DNA of 33,548 bases from Terriglobales bacterium (GCA_015655585.1 JAATEV010000083.1:1-33548); one strand, 5' to 3'. Counted from the stretch's first letter, positions 8,244-17,366 are shown. Numbers and translations are program-made. The notes: a model not told the origin generated them from the letters alone.

Positions 8244-9782
8244 ATGCGCCGAACTTTAGCTACCCTTCTCTTCTGCTCGATTCTGTCTGTCTCCAGTCAG
8301 GCACAAACAGGGCTCTATCTTGGCAGCAAGGCTCCCTACGCCATCGGGCAAGACCCTTCCACCTACGAGGCCGCACCCAGCGGCTTCTCACCCGTCTTCA
8401 CCGAGATCGTTGCACGCCACGGCTCGCGAGGCCTGTCGAGCCCGGGCAACGATCTTGCCCTCTACAACATGTGGCTGGACGCGCAGGCCAAGGGCGGCCT
8501 CACCAAATCCGGTGCGCGTCTGGGACCGGATCTGTTGCGCATCATTCAGGCGAACGCTCTGCTCGGCTACAACGTCCCGGGAATCAGCGCTCCCGGTTAC
8601 GGCAACCTCACCCTTCTGGGCATCGAAGAGCACACCCAACTGGCGCAGCGCCTGGCCACCCGCATGTCTGCATTGCTTTCGACCGTCCCCAGCTCGTCCC
8701 GCCAGATCGTGGTCTCCACCTCAGGCGTCAACCGGGCCATCGACAGCTCCAACTACTTTATCGGCTCGTTGAGCAGCGCCCTTCCCGGCATCGCGTCCCA
8801 CATCGTCAATACGCCTTCTTTGACGGCCTACCCGGTCAACAAGCCCGTGGAACAGGCGCCCGGCATCAACCGCTTCCAGCTTTACTTCCACAAACTGGCC
8901 GCGAAGACGGACCTGCCCGCCACGACAGACCCCTATTACCCCGTCTACCAGAGCAGCCTGCAATATCAAAGCTTTCTGGCATCCGACCCCACCATGACAA
9001 ACAAGGTGAACAGCATCGTCTACAGCCCTGAGTCCTATGCAACCTCTCGCACAGTGCTCTATACGCTGTTTACGAAGGCATTCGTCGATCAACTCGACAC
9101 AGGAGCGACCAGCTACGTCAACTCCGGAAGCTTCACCTTCACCTCCACTGATGGCAAATTCACCACGACCATTACCGGCGATGGCGGCACCGTGATCGGC
9201 AACGTAGTGGACGCGGCAAACTCGCTCTACGCCGTCTATTCCATCACTCCGGCCATGATCAACGAGGTTCCGGAGAACATGAGCAAGTACTTCCCCACCG
9301 GAACCCTGCCGCTCTTCGGTTATCTCTCCGACGCTCAGGACTTCTATCAGAAAGGCCCCTCGATCACCGAGGAAGCCCCCATCACCTATCAGATGAGTCA
9401 GGCGCTTCTGGACGACTTCTTCCACGAGGCCGACGCCATCGCCGCCGGGAATCTCTCCCACGCGGCGAAACTTCGTTTCACCCACGCGGAGATCCTGATT
9501 CCGTTCGAAGAAAAACTAGGCCTGCCGAGCGCATCCCTGTCCGTGCCGTCGAGCCAGACCTACACCTGGAACACCAACCCCTGGCGCGGCGAGATCAACG
9601 GCTCCCTGGCAGCCAACGTTCAATGGGACTTCTTCACCGATGGAGCAACTCTCCTCGTGAAGATGTTCTACAACGAGAAGGAAATGGACTTCCCCGCCAA
9701 CTGCGAGTCCGCCCGCTATCTCCCCGGAACGCAGAGCCACTACTACAAGTACAGCGGCCTGAAAACCTGCTACGGCTACTAA
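8244..9782 (+). CDS. Secreted histidine acid phosphatase, MINPP/phytase-like
   Basis: 512 residues beginning with a clean signal peptide (RRTLATLLFCSILSVSSQAQ). The catalytic motif of the histidine phosphatase superfamily, branch 2, is EIVARHGSRG with nucleophile His59. The proton-donor motif near the C-terminus is HAE (His414-Ala-Glu416) in RFTHAEILIPFEEKLG. HAE, not HD, is characteristic of multiple inositol polyphosphate phosphatases. It should act in the periplasm or outside the cell and release phosphate from phytate or other phosphomonoesters; the exact substrate is inference. A weak AGGT precedes the ATG. A PEP-CTERM gene follows after 41 bases with no terminator between, so the two are probably co-transcribed. 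Confidence 0.85.
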   Translation: MRRTLATLLFCSILSVSSQAQTGLYLGSKAPYAIGQDPSTYEAAPSGFSPVFTEIVARHGSRGLSSPGNDLALYNMWLDAQAKGGLTKSGARLGPDLLRIIQANALLGYNVPGISAPGYGNLTLLGIEEHTQLAQRLATRMSALLSTVPSSSRQIVVSTSGVNRAIDSSNYFIGSLSSALPGIASHIVNTPSLTAYPVNKPVEQAPGINRFQLYFHKLAAKTDLPATTDPYYPVYQSSLQYQSFLASDPTMTNKVNSIVYSPESYATSRTVLYTLFTKAFVDQLDTGATSYVNSGSFTFTSTDGKFTTTITGDGGTVIGNVVDAANSLYAVYSITPAMINEVPENMSKYFPTGTLPLFGYLSDAQDFYQKGPSITEEAPITYQMSQALLDDFFHEADAIAAGNLSHAAKLRFTHAEILIPFEEKLGLPSASLSVPSSQTYTWNTNPWRGEINGSLAANVQWDFFTDGATLLVKMFYNEKEMDFPANCESARYLPGTQSHYYKYSGLKTCYGY

Positions 9783-9823
9783 ACACAAATGTCGTCAACC
9801 TCAATCACTCAAGGGCACTCACT

Positions 9824-10456
9824 ATGAAATCGAAAATCTTGTTTTCTCTCTCGCTCTTATTGGCGCTTTGCGGAACGGCACGCGCCGCATCCACGAACCT
9901 CGTCACCAACGGCAGCTTCGAACAAGGCACCCTCGGCATCGGAAGCTTCGATGGATGGACGACCAACCTTGGCGACGTCAACACCTTCGTAGACAGCAGC
10001 GGACAGACCGGCCTGAACTACGGGCAGGCCAGCGATGGCATCTGGGCGGCCTACTTTGGCTCCACCAGCGACACCGGCGGCTCGTCCATCTCTCAGACCC
10101 TGGCCACCACCGCCAACCAGATGTATACCCTCACGTTCGATCTGGCCAACGACAACGGCGGTCTCCCCGCCAGCAACAGCTTCGTAGCCTCCATCGATAA
10201 TCTGCCGCTCTTTTCCGTCATGAACTTTGCCGATCAGGGCTTCGTTCAGGAGCAGTTTTCGTTCATCGCGACCGGCTCGGCAACAACGCTGCAATTCGCC
10301 GGCTTCAACGATCAAAGCTACGAAGAACTCGACAACGTCGTCGTCAGCTCTGCCGTTCCGGAGCCGTCGTCAATCGCTCTTCTCCTCACGGGAGTCCTCA
10401 TGTTCGGCTGGGCAGCTCTATCCGCCCGGCATCGCTCTGCCGCAGGAATTTTCTAG
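9824..10456 (+). CDS. PEP-CTERM sorting domain protein
   Basis: 210 residues. The signal peptide is MKSKILFSLSLLLALCGTARA. The mature part starts NLVTNGSFEQG and has GWTTNLGDVNTF and IDNLPLFSV; this is the beta-sandwich type common in PEP-CTERM exoproteins. The C-terminal tail is VPEPSS (178-183), a hydrophobic helix (IALLLTGVLMFGWAAL) and a basic end (ARHR), the canonical exosortase sorting signal. The ATG at 9824 has AAGGG 8 bases upstream; longer open reading upstream in this frame overlaps the phosphatase gene and is not used. Exosortase would cleave at the PEP motif, but no exosortase gene is in the window. The function of the mature domain is unknown. Confidence 0.88.
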   Translation: MKSKILFSLSLLLALCGTARAASTNLVTNGSFEQGTLGIGSFDGWTTNLGDVNTFVDSSGQTGLNYGQASDGIWAAYFGSTSDTGGSSISQTLATTANQMYTLTFDLANDNGGLPASNSFVASIDNLPLFSVMNFADQGFVQEQFSFIATGSATTLQFAGFNDQSYEELDNVVVSSAVPEPSSIALLLTGVLMFGWAALSARHRSAAGIF

Positions 10457-10464
10457 TCTCCTTC

Positions 10465-10507
10465 AAAAAAGCAGCGGCCTCGGAATCATCCGAGGCCGCT
10501 GCTTTTT
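10465..10507. terminator. Bidirectional terminator between the PEP-CTERM gene and alaC
   Basis: A perfect 18-bp stem (10466-10483 with 10490-10507, loop AATCAT) has A-runs on the left and T-runs on the right. It can end transcripts from both convergent genes. Confidence 0.9.
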
Positions 10508-10524
10508 AATCCGACCGGAAGACC

Positions 10525-11706
10525 CTACCCAGCCTTGAACATATGCTTGATTCCCCGCAACGCCTGCCGGGTCCGCTCCTCATTCTCGATCAGCGAAAAC
10601 CGCACATACCCATCGCCGTGCTCGCCGAACCCGACACCCGGAGACACCGCAACCTTCGCCTCCATCAGCAGCTTCTTCGAGAACTCGATCGACCCCAGAG
10701 CCCGGTACTGCTCCGGAATCTTCGCCCAGGCGAACATCGTCGCCTTCGGCATCTCCACCGGCCAGCCCAGCTTGTTCAGCCCCGGAACCAGCACATCGCG
10801 CCGCGACTTGTAGTTCTCAACGATCTCCGTGACGCACTCCTGCGGCCCTTCCAGCGCGGCAATCGAGGCCACCTGAATCGGCGTAAACGTCCCGTAGTCG
10901 AAGTAGCTCTTGATCCGGCCCAGCGCATAGACGAGCTTTTTATTGCCCACCATAAAGCCCACACGCCATCCCGGCATGTTGTAGCTCTTCGAGAGCGTAA
11001 AGAATTCGACCGCAATGTCCTTCGCGCCCGGAACCTCCAGAATGCTCGGCGCGCGATACCCGTCGAATACGATATCGGCATAAGCCAGATCATGGATGAT
11101 ATAAATCCCCAGCTCCTTGCAAAGCGCCACGATACGCTCAAAGAATGAGAGTTCCACGCACTGCGCCGTAGGATTCGAAGGAAAATTCAGAATCAGCAGC
11201 TTCGGCCTCGGCTCCATCTTCGGCAACGCCTGCTCCAACTGCTCAATCAGCGTCTCCGAGTTCGCATCCTCCATCGGAATGCTCTGCACCTTCGAGCCCG
11301 CGATCACCGGTCCGAAGATGTGGATTGGATAGCTCGGATTCGGCACCGCCACCGTGTCCGCATCGTCCAGCATCGCCAGGCAAAGGTGCGCGATCCCTTC
11401 CTTCGAGCCGATCGTCACAATCGCTTCCGTCTCCGGATCGAGATCGACGTCATACCGCGTCTTGTACCAGTTGCAGATCGCCTTCCGCAGCCGCGGAATC
11501 CCACGCGATAGCGAATAGCGATGCGTCGCCGTCTTCTGCGCCGCTTCGATCAGCTTGTCCACAATATGCTTCGGTGTAGCGCCATCGGGATTCCCCATCC
11601 CGAAGTCGATAATGTCTTCGCCTCGCTTGCGCGCCGCCGCCTTCATCTCCGCCGTAATGTTGAATACATATGCGGGGAGCCGGGTCAGCCGTCTAAACTC
11701 TTCCAT
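10525..11706 (-). CDS. alaC: Glutamate-pyruvate aminotransferase, AlaC type
   Basis: 393 residues, a class-I PLP aminotransferase. The N-terminus [19 protein letters not shown] and the core [53 protein letters not shown] and [14 protein letters not shown] follow E. coli AlaC almost word for word, as I remember that sequence. The Schiff-base lysine is Lys240 in [15 protein letters not shown], with Asn178, Asp206 and Tyr209 around the cofactor. AlaC makes alanine from pyruvate and glutamate. Homologues are often annotated as LL-diaminopimelate aminotransferase, but the resemblance to AlaC is closer. It is a single gene, convergent with the PEP-CTERM gene. Confidence 0.88.
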   Translation of the reverse strand: MEEFRRLTRLPAYVFNITAEMKAAARKRGEDIIDFGMGNPDGATPKHIVDKLIEAAQKTATHRYSLSRGIPRLRKAICNWYKTRYDVDLDPETEAIVTIGSKEGIAHLCLAMLDDADTVAVPNPSYPIHIFGPVIAGSKVQSIPMEDANSETLIEQLEQALPKMEPRPKLLILNFPSNPTAQCVELSFFERIVALCKELGIYIIHDLAYADIVFDGYRAPSILEVPGAKDIAVEFFTLSKSYNMPGWRVGFMVGNKKLVYALGRIKSYFDYGTFTPIQVASIAALEGPQECVTEIVENYKSRRDVLVPGLNKLGWPVEMPKATMFAWAKIPEQYRALGSIEFSKKLLMEAKVAVSPGVGFGEHGDGYVRFSLIENEERTRQALRGIKHMFKAG

Positions 11707-11811
11707 CTTTCTTCATTCGCCTCGTTTCAGTCCGTTTATCCATGATGCCATTTCTCCACGCGGATCACCCAGCCCACGTACCGAAGCTACCAACACCCCG
11801 CCGGGAATCAG

Positions 11812-12282
11812 CTACTTAGCCCGGAAGCTCACCGCAACCGGCAGGCTCTTCGCCGGATAGCACGCCGCCCGGTCGCAAGCCTGGTACCGCAGCAATCCCT
11901 CCAGAGTATGCTCCCCCGCCGCCGCAACCACCGGCACCCGCACCGTAAACGCCCCGGTATAAACATCCAGAGGCGTAGCCGGATCGACGCTCAAGGCATA
12001 AGCCGTACCCACCGGATACTCCGCCGCCGCCGCCTTCACCCCATCCGCAGCCCGCAGCAGAACCTCCGTGGGAATCAGCAGCTCCGACTTCGGCACGTGG
12101 GAGTTCACATGGAACCCCTCCGCCACCCGAAACCGCAGCTCCAGCACGCCCCGCCGCCCAGCCGAGACCTCCTGAGGCTCCGCGTCATACACCACAAACG
12201 AATGTCCTTTAGCCGCCGGAATCCCCACCATCTGCCCCTGCATCGGCAAAACCAGCAGGCAAGCCGCCATCAACCACCGCAT
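11812..12282 (-). CDS. DsbD alpha-domain-like periplasmic protein
   Basis: About 156 residues with a signal peptide ([17 protein letters not shown]). The rest resembles only the N-terminal domain of the thiol:disulfide interchange protein DsbD: an immunoglobulin-like fold with GFHVNSHVPKSELLIPTEV and the redox pair in YQACDRAACYPAKSLPV, two Cys five apart. There is no membrane or C-terminal thioredoxin domain. Two starts are possible: ATG 12282, whose A is shared with the stop of the upstream gene (TGATG), or GTG 12285 with a 4-base overlap. The coupling suggests it receives electrons from, or hands them to, the TlpA-like partner in the periplasm. Confidence 0.82.
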   Translation of the reverse strand: MRWLMAACLLVLPMQGQMVGIPAAKGHSFVVYDAEPQEVSAGRRGVLELRFRVAEGFHVNSHVPKSELLIPTEVLLRAADGVKAAAAEYPVGTAYALSVDPATPLDVYTGAFTVRVPVVAAAGEHTLEGLLRYQACDRAACYPAKSLPVAVSFRAK

Positions 12283-12923
12283 CACTGCTCTCCAGCCGCC
12301 GCAATCACGGGAGCGCCCGACGCAATCGTCTTCCTGATATGCGCCTCTACCTCATCTTTGGTACCCAACCCCGCCGCCTCTTCCACAATCACGCCCTTGC
12401 GGTCGATATAGAACGAGACCGGCAGCACCTCGAACCCACCATAGGCCTTCTGCACCTTCCCATCCGTCATCAGAATCGGATACGTCACCCCAATTCTCTT
12501 CGCCGCCTTCGAGATCGCCTCGTTCCCCGCGTCCGAGTCATCGGTCAGCCCCAGGATCTCAAATCCCTGCGCGGCGTATGTCTTCCGCAGTTCTTCAAAC
12601 CAAGGCATCTCCTCGCGACAAGGCCCGCACCACGTAGCCCAGAAGTTCACCAGCACCGGGCGCCCCTTATAGTCGCTCAGCGAGACCTTCTTCCCCGCCA
12701 GGTCCACCAGAGTAAATGCCGGAGCCACCTTCCCCACCATGTGCGGCATCTCGCTCTCGTCCGGCCCCACCGGCTGCGCGGCCTTGCCCGGCGTCAGTAC
12801 GATGTGGTTCTCCTGTGCCCTCTGCATCGCCAACCGACGCTCCCGCAGATTGTGCCAGCCAGACCACAGCAGCAATGCAATTCCGACCACCATCACACCA
12901 AAAACCAGGGCATTCCGCTTCAC
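12282..12923 (-). CDS. TlpA-like membrane-anchored thiol:disulfide oxidoreductase
   Basis: 213 residues. An N-terminal anchor helix ([19 protein letters not shown]) is followed by a linker and an AhpC/TSA-Redoxin domain: [23 protein letters not shown], then [20 protein letters not shown] with active-site Cys99 and Cys102, and [14 protein letters not shown] with the cis-proline. This places a reducing or cytochrome-maturation-type thioredoxin domain on the periplasmic face. Translation starts at GTG with AAGGA 9 bases upstream. It is the first gene of a two-gene unit with the DsbD alpha-like protein. The partner substrate is not known. Confidence 0.88.
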   Translation of the reverse strand: MKRNALVFGVMVVGIALLLWSGWHNLRERRLAMQRAQENHIVLTPGKAAQPVGPDESEMPHMVGKVAPAFTLVDLAGKKVSLSDYKGRPVLVNFWATWCGPCREEMPWFEELRKTYAAQGFEILGLTDDSDAGNEAISKAAKRIGVTYPILMTDGKVQKAYGGFEVLPVSFYIDRKGVIVEEAAGLGTKDEVEAHIRKTIASGAPVIAAAGEQ

Positions 12924-13017
12924 GTTTCCATATCCTTCCAGGCCGTGCGACTCTTCTGCCGCATTTATCCCATTAGTTTAGACGCAATTTCTTCCCCAAA
13001 CGCCGTATCGCCCCCTC

Positions 13018-13026
13018 TGCTAGCAT
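13018..13026 (+). promoter_or_regulatory. Candidate extended -10 element upstream of kdsD
   Basis: TGCTAGCAT, after a CGCCCCCTC run, lies 12 bases before the kdsD ATG. It is identical to the element before gltX. A start point at about 13033 would give a very short leader. Confidence 0.35.
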
Positions 13027-13038
13027 CGTCTTTGCACT

Positions 13039-14016
13039 ATGGCCGACTCCGCATCCAACTTCATCCGCATCGAGGCCGAAGCCCTCCATGCCCTCGCCAC
13101 CCGCCTCGACGGCCCCCTGCTCGTCCCCTTCACCCAGGCCGTCGAGCACCTCCACGCCGCCGTCAACGCCCAGCGCCGCGTCATCGTCACCGGCATCGGC
13201 AAAAGCGGCCTCATCGCCCGCAAGATCGCCGCCACCCTCCGCTCCACCGGCACCCCCGCGCACTTTCTCCACGCCGCCGAAGCCATCCACGGCGACCTAG
13301 GCATGATCTCCCCCGGCGATACCCTCCTCGCCCTCTCCTACAGCGGCGAAACCGAAGACCTCCTCCGCCTCCTCCCCGCCTTCAAACGCCTCTCCGCCAC
13401 CATCATCGCCTTCACCGGCTGCCCCACCTCCTCTCTCGCCCAGGCCAGCAGCATCCACCTCGACGTCAGCGTCTCCATCGAGGCCTGCCCGCTCAACCTC
13501 GCCCCCACCGCCTCCACCACCGTCATGCTGGCCCTCGGCGACGCCCTCGCCCTCGAAGTAAGCCGCCGCCGCAACTGGCAAGCCGAAGATTTCGCCGACC
13601 TCCACCCCGGAGGCCGCCTCGGCCGCCGCCTCGCCCGCGTCCGCGAAATCATGCACACCGGCGAAGCCATCCCCACCGTAGCCCTCGCCACGCCCATGAC
13701 GCAGGTCATCTACGAGATGTCCCGCAAAAAACTAGGCATGACCACCGTCCTCACCCACAACGGCAAACTGGCCGGAATGATCTCCGACGGAGACCTCCGC
13801 CGCCTCCTAGAACGCGACGGCGGCCACGCCCTCGACCACACCGCCGCCGAGATCATGAACCCCCACCCCGTCACCATCCAGTCCAGCGCCCTGGCCTCTG
13901 CCGCCCTGTCCCTCATGGAAGAAAAAAAAATCACCTCCCTCATCGTCACCACCCCAACCGACGAAGTAGAAGGCGTCCTGCACCTCCACGATCTCTGGAC
14001 CCTCGAATCAGCCTAA
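13039..14016 (+). CDS. kdsD: D-arabinose 5-phosphate isomerase (KdsD/KpsF/GutQ family)
   Basis: 325 residues. It interconverts ribulose 5-phosphate and arabinose 5-phosphate, the first step towards Kdo of lipopolysaccharide. The N-terminal SIS domain has VIVTGIGKSGLIARKIA (Lys55), AEAIHGDLGM, LSYSGETEDLL (Glu104), SIEACPLNLAPT (Glu148) and DLHPGGRLGRRL (His189), which match the catalytic Lys/Glu/Glu/His set known for KdsD. Two CBS domains follow (about 206-260 and 270-325). The length is typical. The KdsD, KpsF and GutQ paralogues cannot be separated by sequence alone; the nearby lipid A genes favour KdsD. Codons end almost always in C. Confidence 0.9.
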   Translation: MADSASNFIRIEAEALHALATRLDGPLLVPFTQAVEHLHAAVNAQRRVIVTGIGKSGLIARKIAATLRSTGTPAHFLHAAEAIHGDLGMISPGDTLLALSYSGETEDLLRLLPAFKRLSATIIAFTGCPTSSLAQASSIHLDVSVSIEACPLNLAPTASTTVMLALGDALALEVSRRRNWQAEDFADLHPGGRLGRRLARVREIMHTGEAIPTVALATPMTQVIYEMSRKKLGMTTVLTHNGKLAGMISDGDLRRLLERDGGHALDHTAAEIMNPHPVTIQSSALASAALSLMEEKKITSLIVTTPTDEVEGVLHLHDLWTLESA

Positions 14017-14029
14017 GCCCGCCGCCATG

Positions 14030-14524
14030 TATTTGCTTTTGTCGTTGCTTTTGCCGTTGCTTTTCTCCCCACCCAAACCAACGTCATTTCGACCGAAGCA
14101 ACTCACAGCCTCATCGTGAGTTGCGGAGCGGAGAAACCCGCTTCTCTACCCATACACAACCAAAGCCCATAAGCACTTGCTGTTGCCGTTATTTGTTCTT
14201 ACCGTTGTTTGTTCTTGCTGTTGCTGTTGCCGTTGCCATTGCCGTTTTTGGTTTGTCATTCCCGAAGGGAATCTGCGTTTGTTCTTGCCGTTGCTTGTTC
14301 TTGTAGTCATCCTGCCCCCTGAGCTTGTCGAAGGGGAAGGACTCCCGCACTTGCTTTTGCTGTTGTCGTTGTTCTTGCCTTTGGGATTAGAGCCGGGCTT
14401 TAGCCCGGCGTCAAAACGCCCGTCGCAAAGCGATTACCACTCTGCCGAAGGCCGTCGCGTAGCCCAAAGGGCGAAGCGACTGATCTATTGCCGTTGTTTT
14501 TGCCGTTGTTTGTTCTTGCTTTTC
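14030..14524. repeat. Composite intergenic repeat, copy 2
   Basis: Same modules and order as 946-1432. The module with the 9-bp stem GCAACTCAC (14098-14106) / GTGAGTTGC (14116-14124) differs from copy 1 by one compensated base pair. The ATTCCC-GAA-GGGAAT module is at 14258-14272. The GCCGGGCT-TT-AGCCCGGC module is at 14392-14409, followed by the AGCCCAAAGGGCGAAGCGAC stretch. An extra module absent from copy 1, CCCCCTGAGCTTGTCGAAGG, lies at about 14310-14329. TTGCTG/TTGCCG/TTCTTG tracts link the modules. No gene was found here. Confidence 0.85.
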
Positions 14525-14556
14525 CTAAGCCCTAAGCCCTAAGCCCTAAGCCCTAA
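14524..14556. repeat. Heptamer tandem repeat (CCTAAGC), about 4.7 copies
   Basis: Perfect 7-base units CCTAAGC run from 14524 to 14556. The stop codon of lpxD (14553-14555) lies inside the last partial unit. Confidence 0.9.
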
Positions 14557-15482
14557 AAAACCCTACCCCGCCGCAACCTCGCCAAATCCCGCAAATATTC
14601 CTTCAAAGGCCGAGCCGGTCTCCCCCAGAACACCTCACCCGCCCCCCTCATCTTCTTCCCGCTCAACACCCCAGCCCCGCCCCCCAGAATCACCCCCTCA
14701 CCCACCGTCGCATGTTCTCCAATCCCCACCTGTCCACCCAGAATCGCCCCATCCTCCACCACGCTCGACCCCGAGATCCCCGTCTGCGCCGCCAGAATCA
14801 CATTCTTCCCAATCACGCAGTTATGCGCAATATGCACCAGGTTATCGATCTTCGTCCCCCGCCCAATCCTCGTCTCACCCAAAGCCCCGCGATCGATCGT
14901 CGTATTCGCCCCAATCTCCACATCGTCCTCGATCACCAGCCGCCCCTGCTGCGGAAACAGCCGATACTCCCCCGTCCTCCCATTCCGCGCATACCCAAAC
15001 CCCGTCGAACCCAGCACCGCGCCCGCCTGCACCACCACCCGGTCGCCGATCACCGTCCCCGCCTGCACCACCACCCTAGCCCCCACCCAGCAATCCCTCC
15101 CAATCACCACCCCCCGCTCAATCACCGCCCCCGGCCCCACGCCGGTCCCCTCCCCCATCGAAACCCCATCCGCCACCACCGCCGAAGCATCCACCCCCGC
15201 CTCGAACCACCGTCCCCGCAGCTTCTCCGCCACCACCGCAAACGAGTACCGGGCATCCTCCACCCAGATCACCCGCTCATCCGCCGACCCCACCGACTCC
15301 AGCCGCCGCCCAGCCAGAATCACCCCCGCCGCCGAGCGCAACGCCTTCCCCAGCGTCTCCCCATCCACCGCAAACACCACCGAGCGCGGCCCCGCCGCCT
15401 CAATACTGGAGACCTCCACAACATCTCCATCAAGAGCCGAAACAGCCGAAACCCACTCCGCAACCTGCCCAATCGTAGCCAT
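14553..15482 (-). CDS. lpxD: UDP-3-O-acylglucosamine N-acyltransferase
   Basis: 309 residues from the chosen start. It adds the N-linked acyl chain in lipid A synthesis, using acyl-ACP. A short N-terminal domain (1-95) is followed by a left-handed beta-helix of hexapeptide repeats (about 98-270: [20 protein letters not shown] and onward). Family signatures are [12 protein letters not shown] (158-168), [15 protein letters not shown] and [12 protein letters not shown] with the catalytic His at about 220. I chose ATG 15482, whose A is also the last base of the upstream stop (TGATG). A start 20 codons earlier (15542) would run deep into that gene. Translation is coupled to the acyltransferase. 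The gene ends in a heptamer repeat. Confidence 0.92.
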   Translation of the reverse strand: MATIGQVAEWVSAVSALDGDVVEVSSIEAAGPRSVVFAVDGETLGKALRSAAGVILAGRRLESVGSADERVIWVEDARYSFAVVAEKLRGRWFEAGVDASAVVADGVSMGEGTGVGPGAVIERGVVIGRDCWVGARVVVQAGTVIGDRVVVQAGAVLGSTGFGYARNGRTGEYRLFPQQGRLVIEDDVEIGANTTIDRGALGETRIGRGTKIDNLVHIAHNCVIGKNVILAAQTGISGSSVVEDGAILGGQVGIGEHATVGEGVILGGGAGVLSGKKMRGAGEVFWGRPARPLKEYLRDLARLRRGRVF

Positions 15483-16441
15483 CAGTAAGTCCCAGCCTCC
15501 CCCGGTGGTCTCGTCTTCCATCGCCTGTGCATCCACAGCCACTGCTCCGGATACCGCCGGATATACCCCTCAATCGCCGCCGTAAACCGGGCCGTATTCT
15601 CCACCGCGTCGGCCTCCGCGTCCCCAGTATCCGTCACCTCCACCGGCTCGCCAAACCGCAGCACATACCTGCGCTCGCTCTCCTCCCACAGCAGAAACCC
15701 CGGCACCACCGCCGCTCCCGTCTTCGCCGCAATCCGCGCCATCCCCGAAGCCGTACACGCCTGCACCCCGAAGAACGGAACAAACACCCCCTGCGGCGGC
15801 GTCATGTTCGTGTCCATCAGGATACCCACCGTCTCCCCCGCCTTCATCGACGCAATCAGCCCCCGCGCAAAGTCGTCCTTATGGATCACCCTGTTTCCAT
15901 GCAGGCAGCGAATCCTGTTCACAAACGCATCCACCAGCGGATTATCCAGCCTCCGGATCACCATCCCCATCGGCATCCCCATCAGCGAGTGATAAAAGCT
16001 CGAAAGCTCCCACGCCCCCAGATGCCCCGTCAGCACCAGCACGCCCTTGCCCCTGTCCCGTGCCGCCAGATAGTTGTCCAGACCCTCATACCGGATAAAC
16101 CCGCTCGCATACTCCGCCGTATACCCCGGCATCTTGCAGAACTCCGCCAGCAGGTACCCCAGCTTCCGGTACACCTCCCGCAGCGTCTTACGGCGCTCCG
16201 CCTCCCCCATCTCCGGAAACGCCAGCTCCAGGTTCCGCAGCCCCACCCGCCGCAGCCGCCCCAGCCCATAGAACGCCGCCATGCCGATCCCCGCGCCCAC
16301 CCGCCGCGCCAGTCCCCTCGGCAGCCACCGCACGCCGTGGACGAACACCCACACCACGCAGAACTCCAGAACCTCGCGAATGCTTACCCTATCCTGCGGA
16401 ATTTTGTCCTGCGGCATCTCTTTCCCGGCGACTCCAGTCAA
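15482..16441 (-). CDS. Lysophospholipid/lipid A acyltransferase (LpxL/HtrB family)
   Basis: 319 residues. The catalytic HX4E motif is GHLGAWE (His140, Glu145). [35 protein letters not shown] and the terminal [16 protein letters not shown] are standard in the LpxL/LpxM family, which adds secondary acyl chains to Kdo-lipid IVA at the inner membrane. A hydrophobic N-terminal stretch (about 25-60) may be a membrane anchor. The longest frame starts at TTG 16441, which has GGAGG only one base upstream. The ATG at 16417 is a good alternative and gives 311 residues. It shares a TGATG junction with lpxD, which supports a lipid A role over general phospholipid acylation. Confidence 0.88.
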   Translation of the reverse strand: MTGVAGKEMPQDKIPQDRVSIREVLEFCVVWVFVHGVRWLPRGLARRVGAGIGMAAFYGLGRLRRVGLRNLELAFPEMGEAERRKTLREVYRKLGYLLAEFCKMPGYTAEYASGFIRYEGLDNYLAARDRGKGVLVLTGHLGAWELSSFYHSLMGMPMGMVIRRLDNPLVDAFVNRIRCLHGNRVIHKDDFARGLIASMKAGETVGILMDTNMTPPQGVFVPFFGVQACTASGMARIAAKTGAAVVPGFLLWEESERRYVLRFGEPVEVTDTGDAEADAVENTARFTAAIEGYIRRYPEQWLWMHRRWKTRPPGEAGTY

Positions 16442-16463
16442 GCCTCCAGTCTAAATCTCCCGC

Positions 16464-16502
16464 AGGCAAAAAAGAGGGGCGGCTCCAAAGCCGCCCCTCT
16501 TT
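16464..16502 (-). terminator. Terminator of the SYLF gene (minus strand)
   Basis: A perfect 14-bp stem (16471-16484 with 16489-16502, loop CCAA) runs on the minus strand into a T-tract. It separates the SYLF gene from the acyltransferase-lpxD unit. Confidence 0.88.
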
Positions 16503-16530
16503 CTGCAACAGATAAGTCCTAAGAAAGCTG

Positions 16531-17238
16531 TTACTTGGTATTACGCGCAACCACGAAGTACCGCGCCACTGTCCGGACAAATCCCCGTGCTTCGGCAGGC
16601 GTAGCCTGCTTGCCGCCCAGGATCGTCTCGAACGGGATATCCGCGCCGTACAGAGCACGCGTATCGTCCGCATTCTGCGAGACCACCGTACCGTCCAGGT
16701 TGATGCCCGCAAACAGTCCCTTGCTGCGTGAATACGTCAGGAACTGCGCGTTCAGCTTCCAGTCCGTTCCTGCCTGCGCGTTGCGTCCCACCGGGCCAGC
16801 CGAAGCCGCCGCATCCGCGCCCAGCTTGAACTTGTTCTTCAGCATGTCCTGCAAGCCCTCGCGGTTCATCGCAATCAACACCAGATCGGTAGACTGTCCG
16901 CCGATCTGGAACCCGAAGCTTCCACCCGCCATCTGCACGCACACCGGAGCGCTCCACTTGCCGCCCGGCACCCGGCACGTAGCCACTCCCTGACCATACT
17001 GTGCGCCTACCAGGAATGCGCCCTTCTTGTAACTTGGAACTACCACCACGCAGGATGCGCCCGCCAGAATGCTGCTCGGGATCGACTTATCTGGCGTAGC
17101 CATAATCTGTTGAATCACCGCGCTTGCGTCATTCAACCGCTCTGCCACCTTCGCCTTGTCGCTCGCCGCATGAGCAGCCAGAGAGCTGGCCACCATGGCC
17201 AGGCTACAAGCAACCGTCGAAATCCTTTTCATCATCAT
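16531..17238 (-). CDS. SYLF-domain (Ysc84-like) lipid-binding protein
   Basis: 235 residues with a signal peptide (RISTVACSLAMVASSLAAHA). The mature protein has the SYLF/Ysc84 pattern: AGASCVVVVPSYKKGAFLVG, QYGQGVATCR, MAGGSFGFQIGGQSTDLVLI, FKLGADAAASAGPVGR, FLTYSRSKGLFAGINLDGTVV and AEARGFVRTV near the end. Eukaryotic relatives bind phosphoinositides; the bacterial role is not established. Three ATG codons follow each other at the start; the first (17238) has AAGGA 7 bases upstream. A single gene with its own terminator. Confidence 0.9.
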   Translation of the reverse strand: MMMKRISTVACSLAMVASSLAAHAASDKAKVAERLNDASAVIQQIMATPDKSIPSSILAGASCVVVVPSYKKGAFLVGAQYGQGVATCRVPGGKWSAPVCVQMAGGSFGFQIGGQSTDLVLIAMNREGLQDMLKNKFKLGADAAASAGPVGRNAQAGTDWKLNAQFLTYSRSKGLFAGINLDGTVVSQNADDTRALYGADIPFETILGGKQATPAEARGFVRTVARYFVVARNTK

Positions 17239-17366
17239 GAGTTTGTCCTTCGCTTCCTGTACTCGTAATTTTACCGAAAGGAAACCAGAAACCCTCTGTT
17301 TCCAACAACTAGTACGATGGGAAAACTCCCGGTCGAGTTGTACCTCATCCCAAACACTGCCGCCAC

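Noticed and set aside
12339..14306. 655-codon open frame on the + strand
   Set aside because: Arg/Pro/His-rich antisense and out-of-frame shadow of the TlpA-like gene and kdsD, caused by high G+C third positions.
14524..14556. Telomere-like TTAGGGC repeat as a chromosome end
   Set aside because: Only about five units within continuous coding context; simple tandem repeat.
15483..15542. 20-residue N-terminal extension of LpxD
   Set aside because: It would lie wholly inside the acyltransferase gene, and the TGATG junction at 15482 gives a standard LpxD N-terminus.
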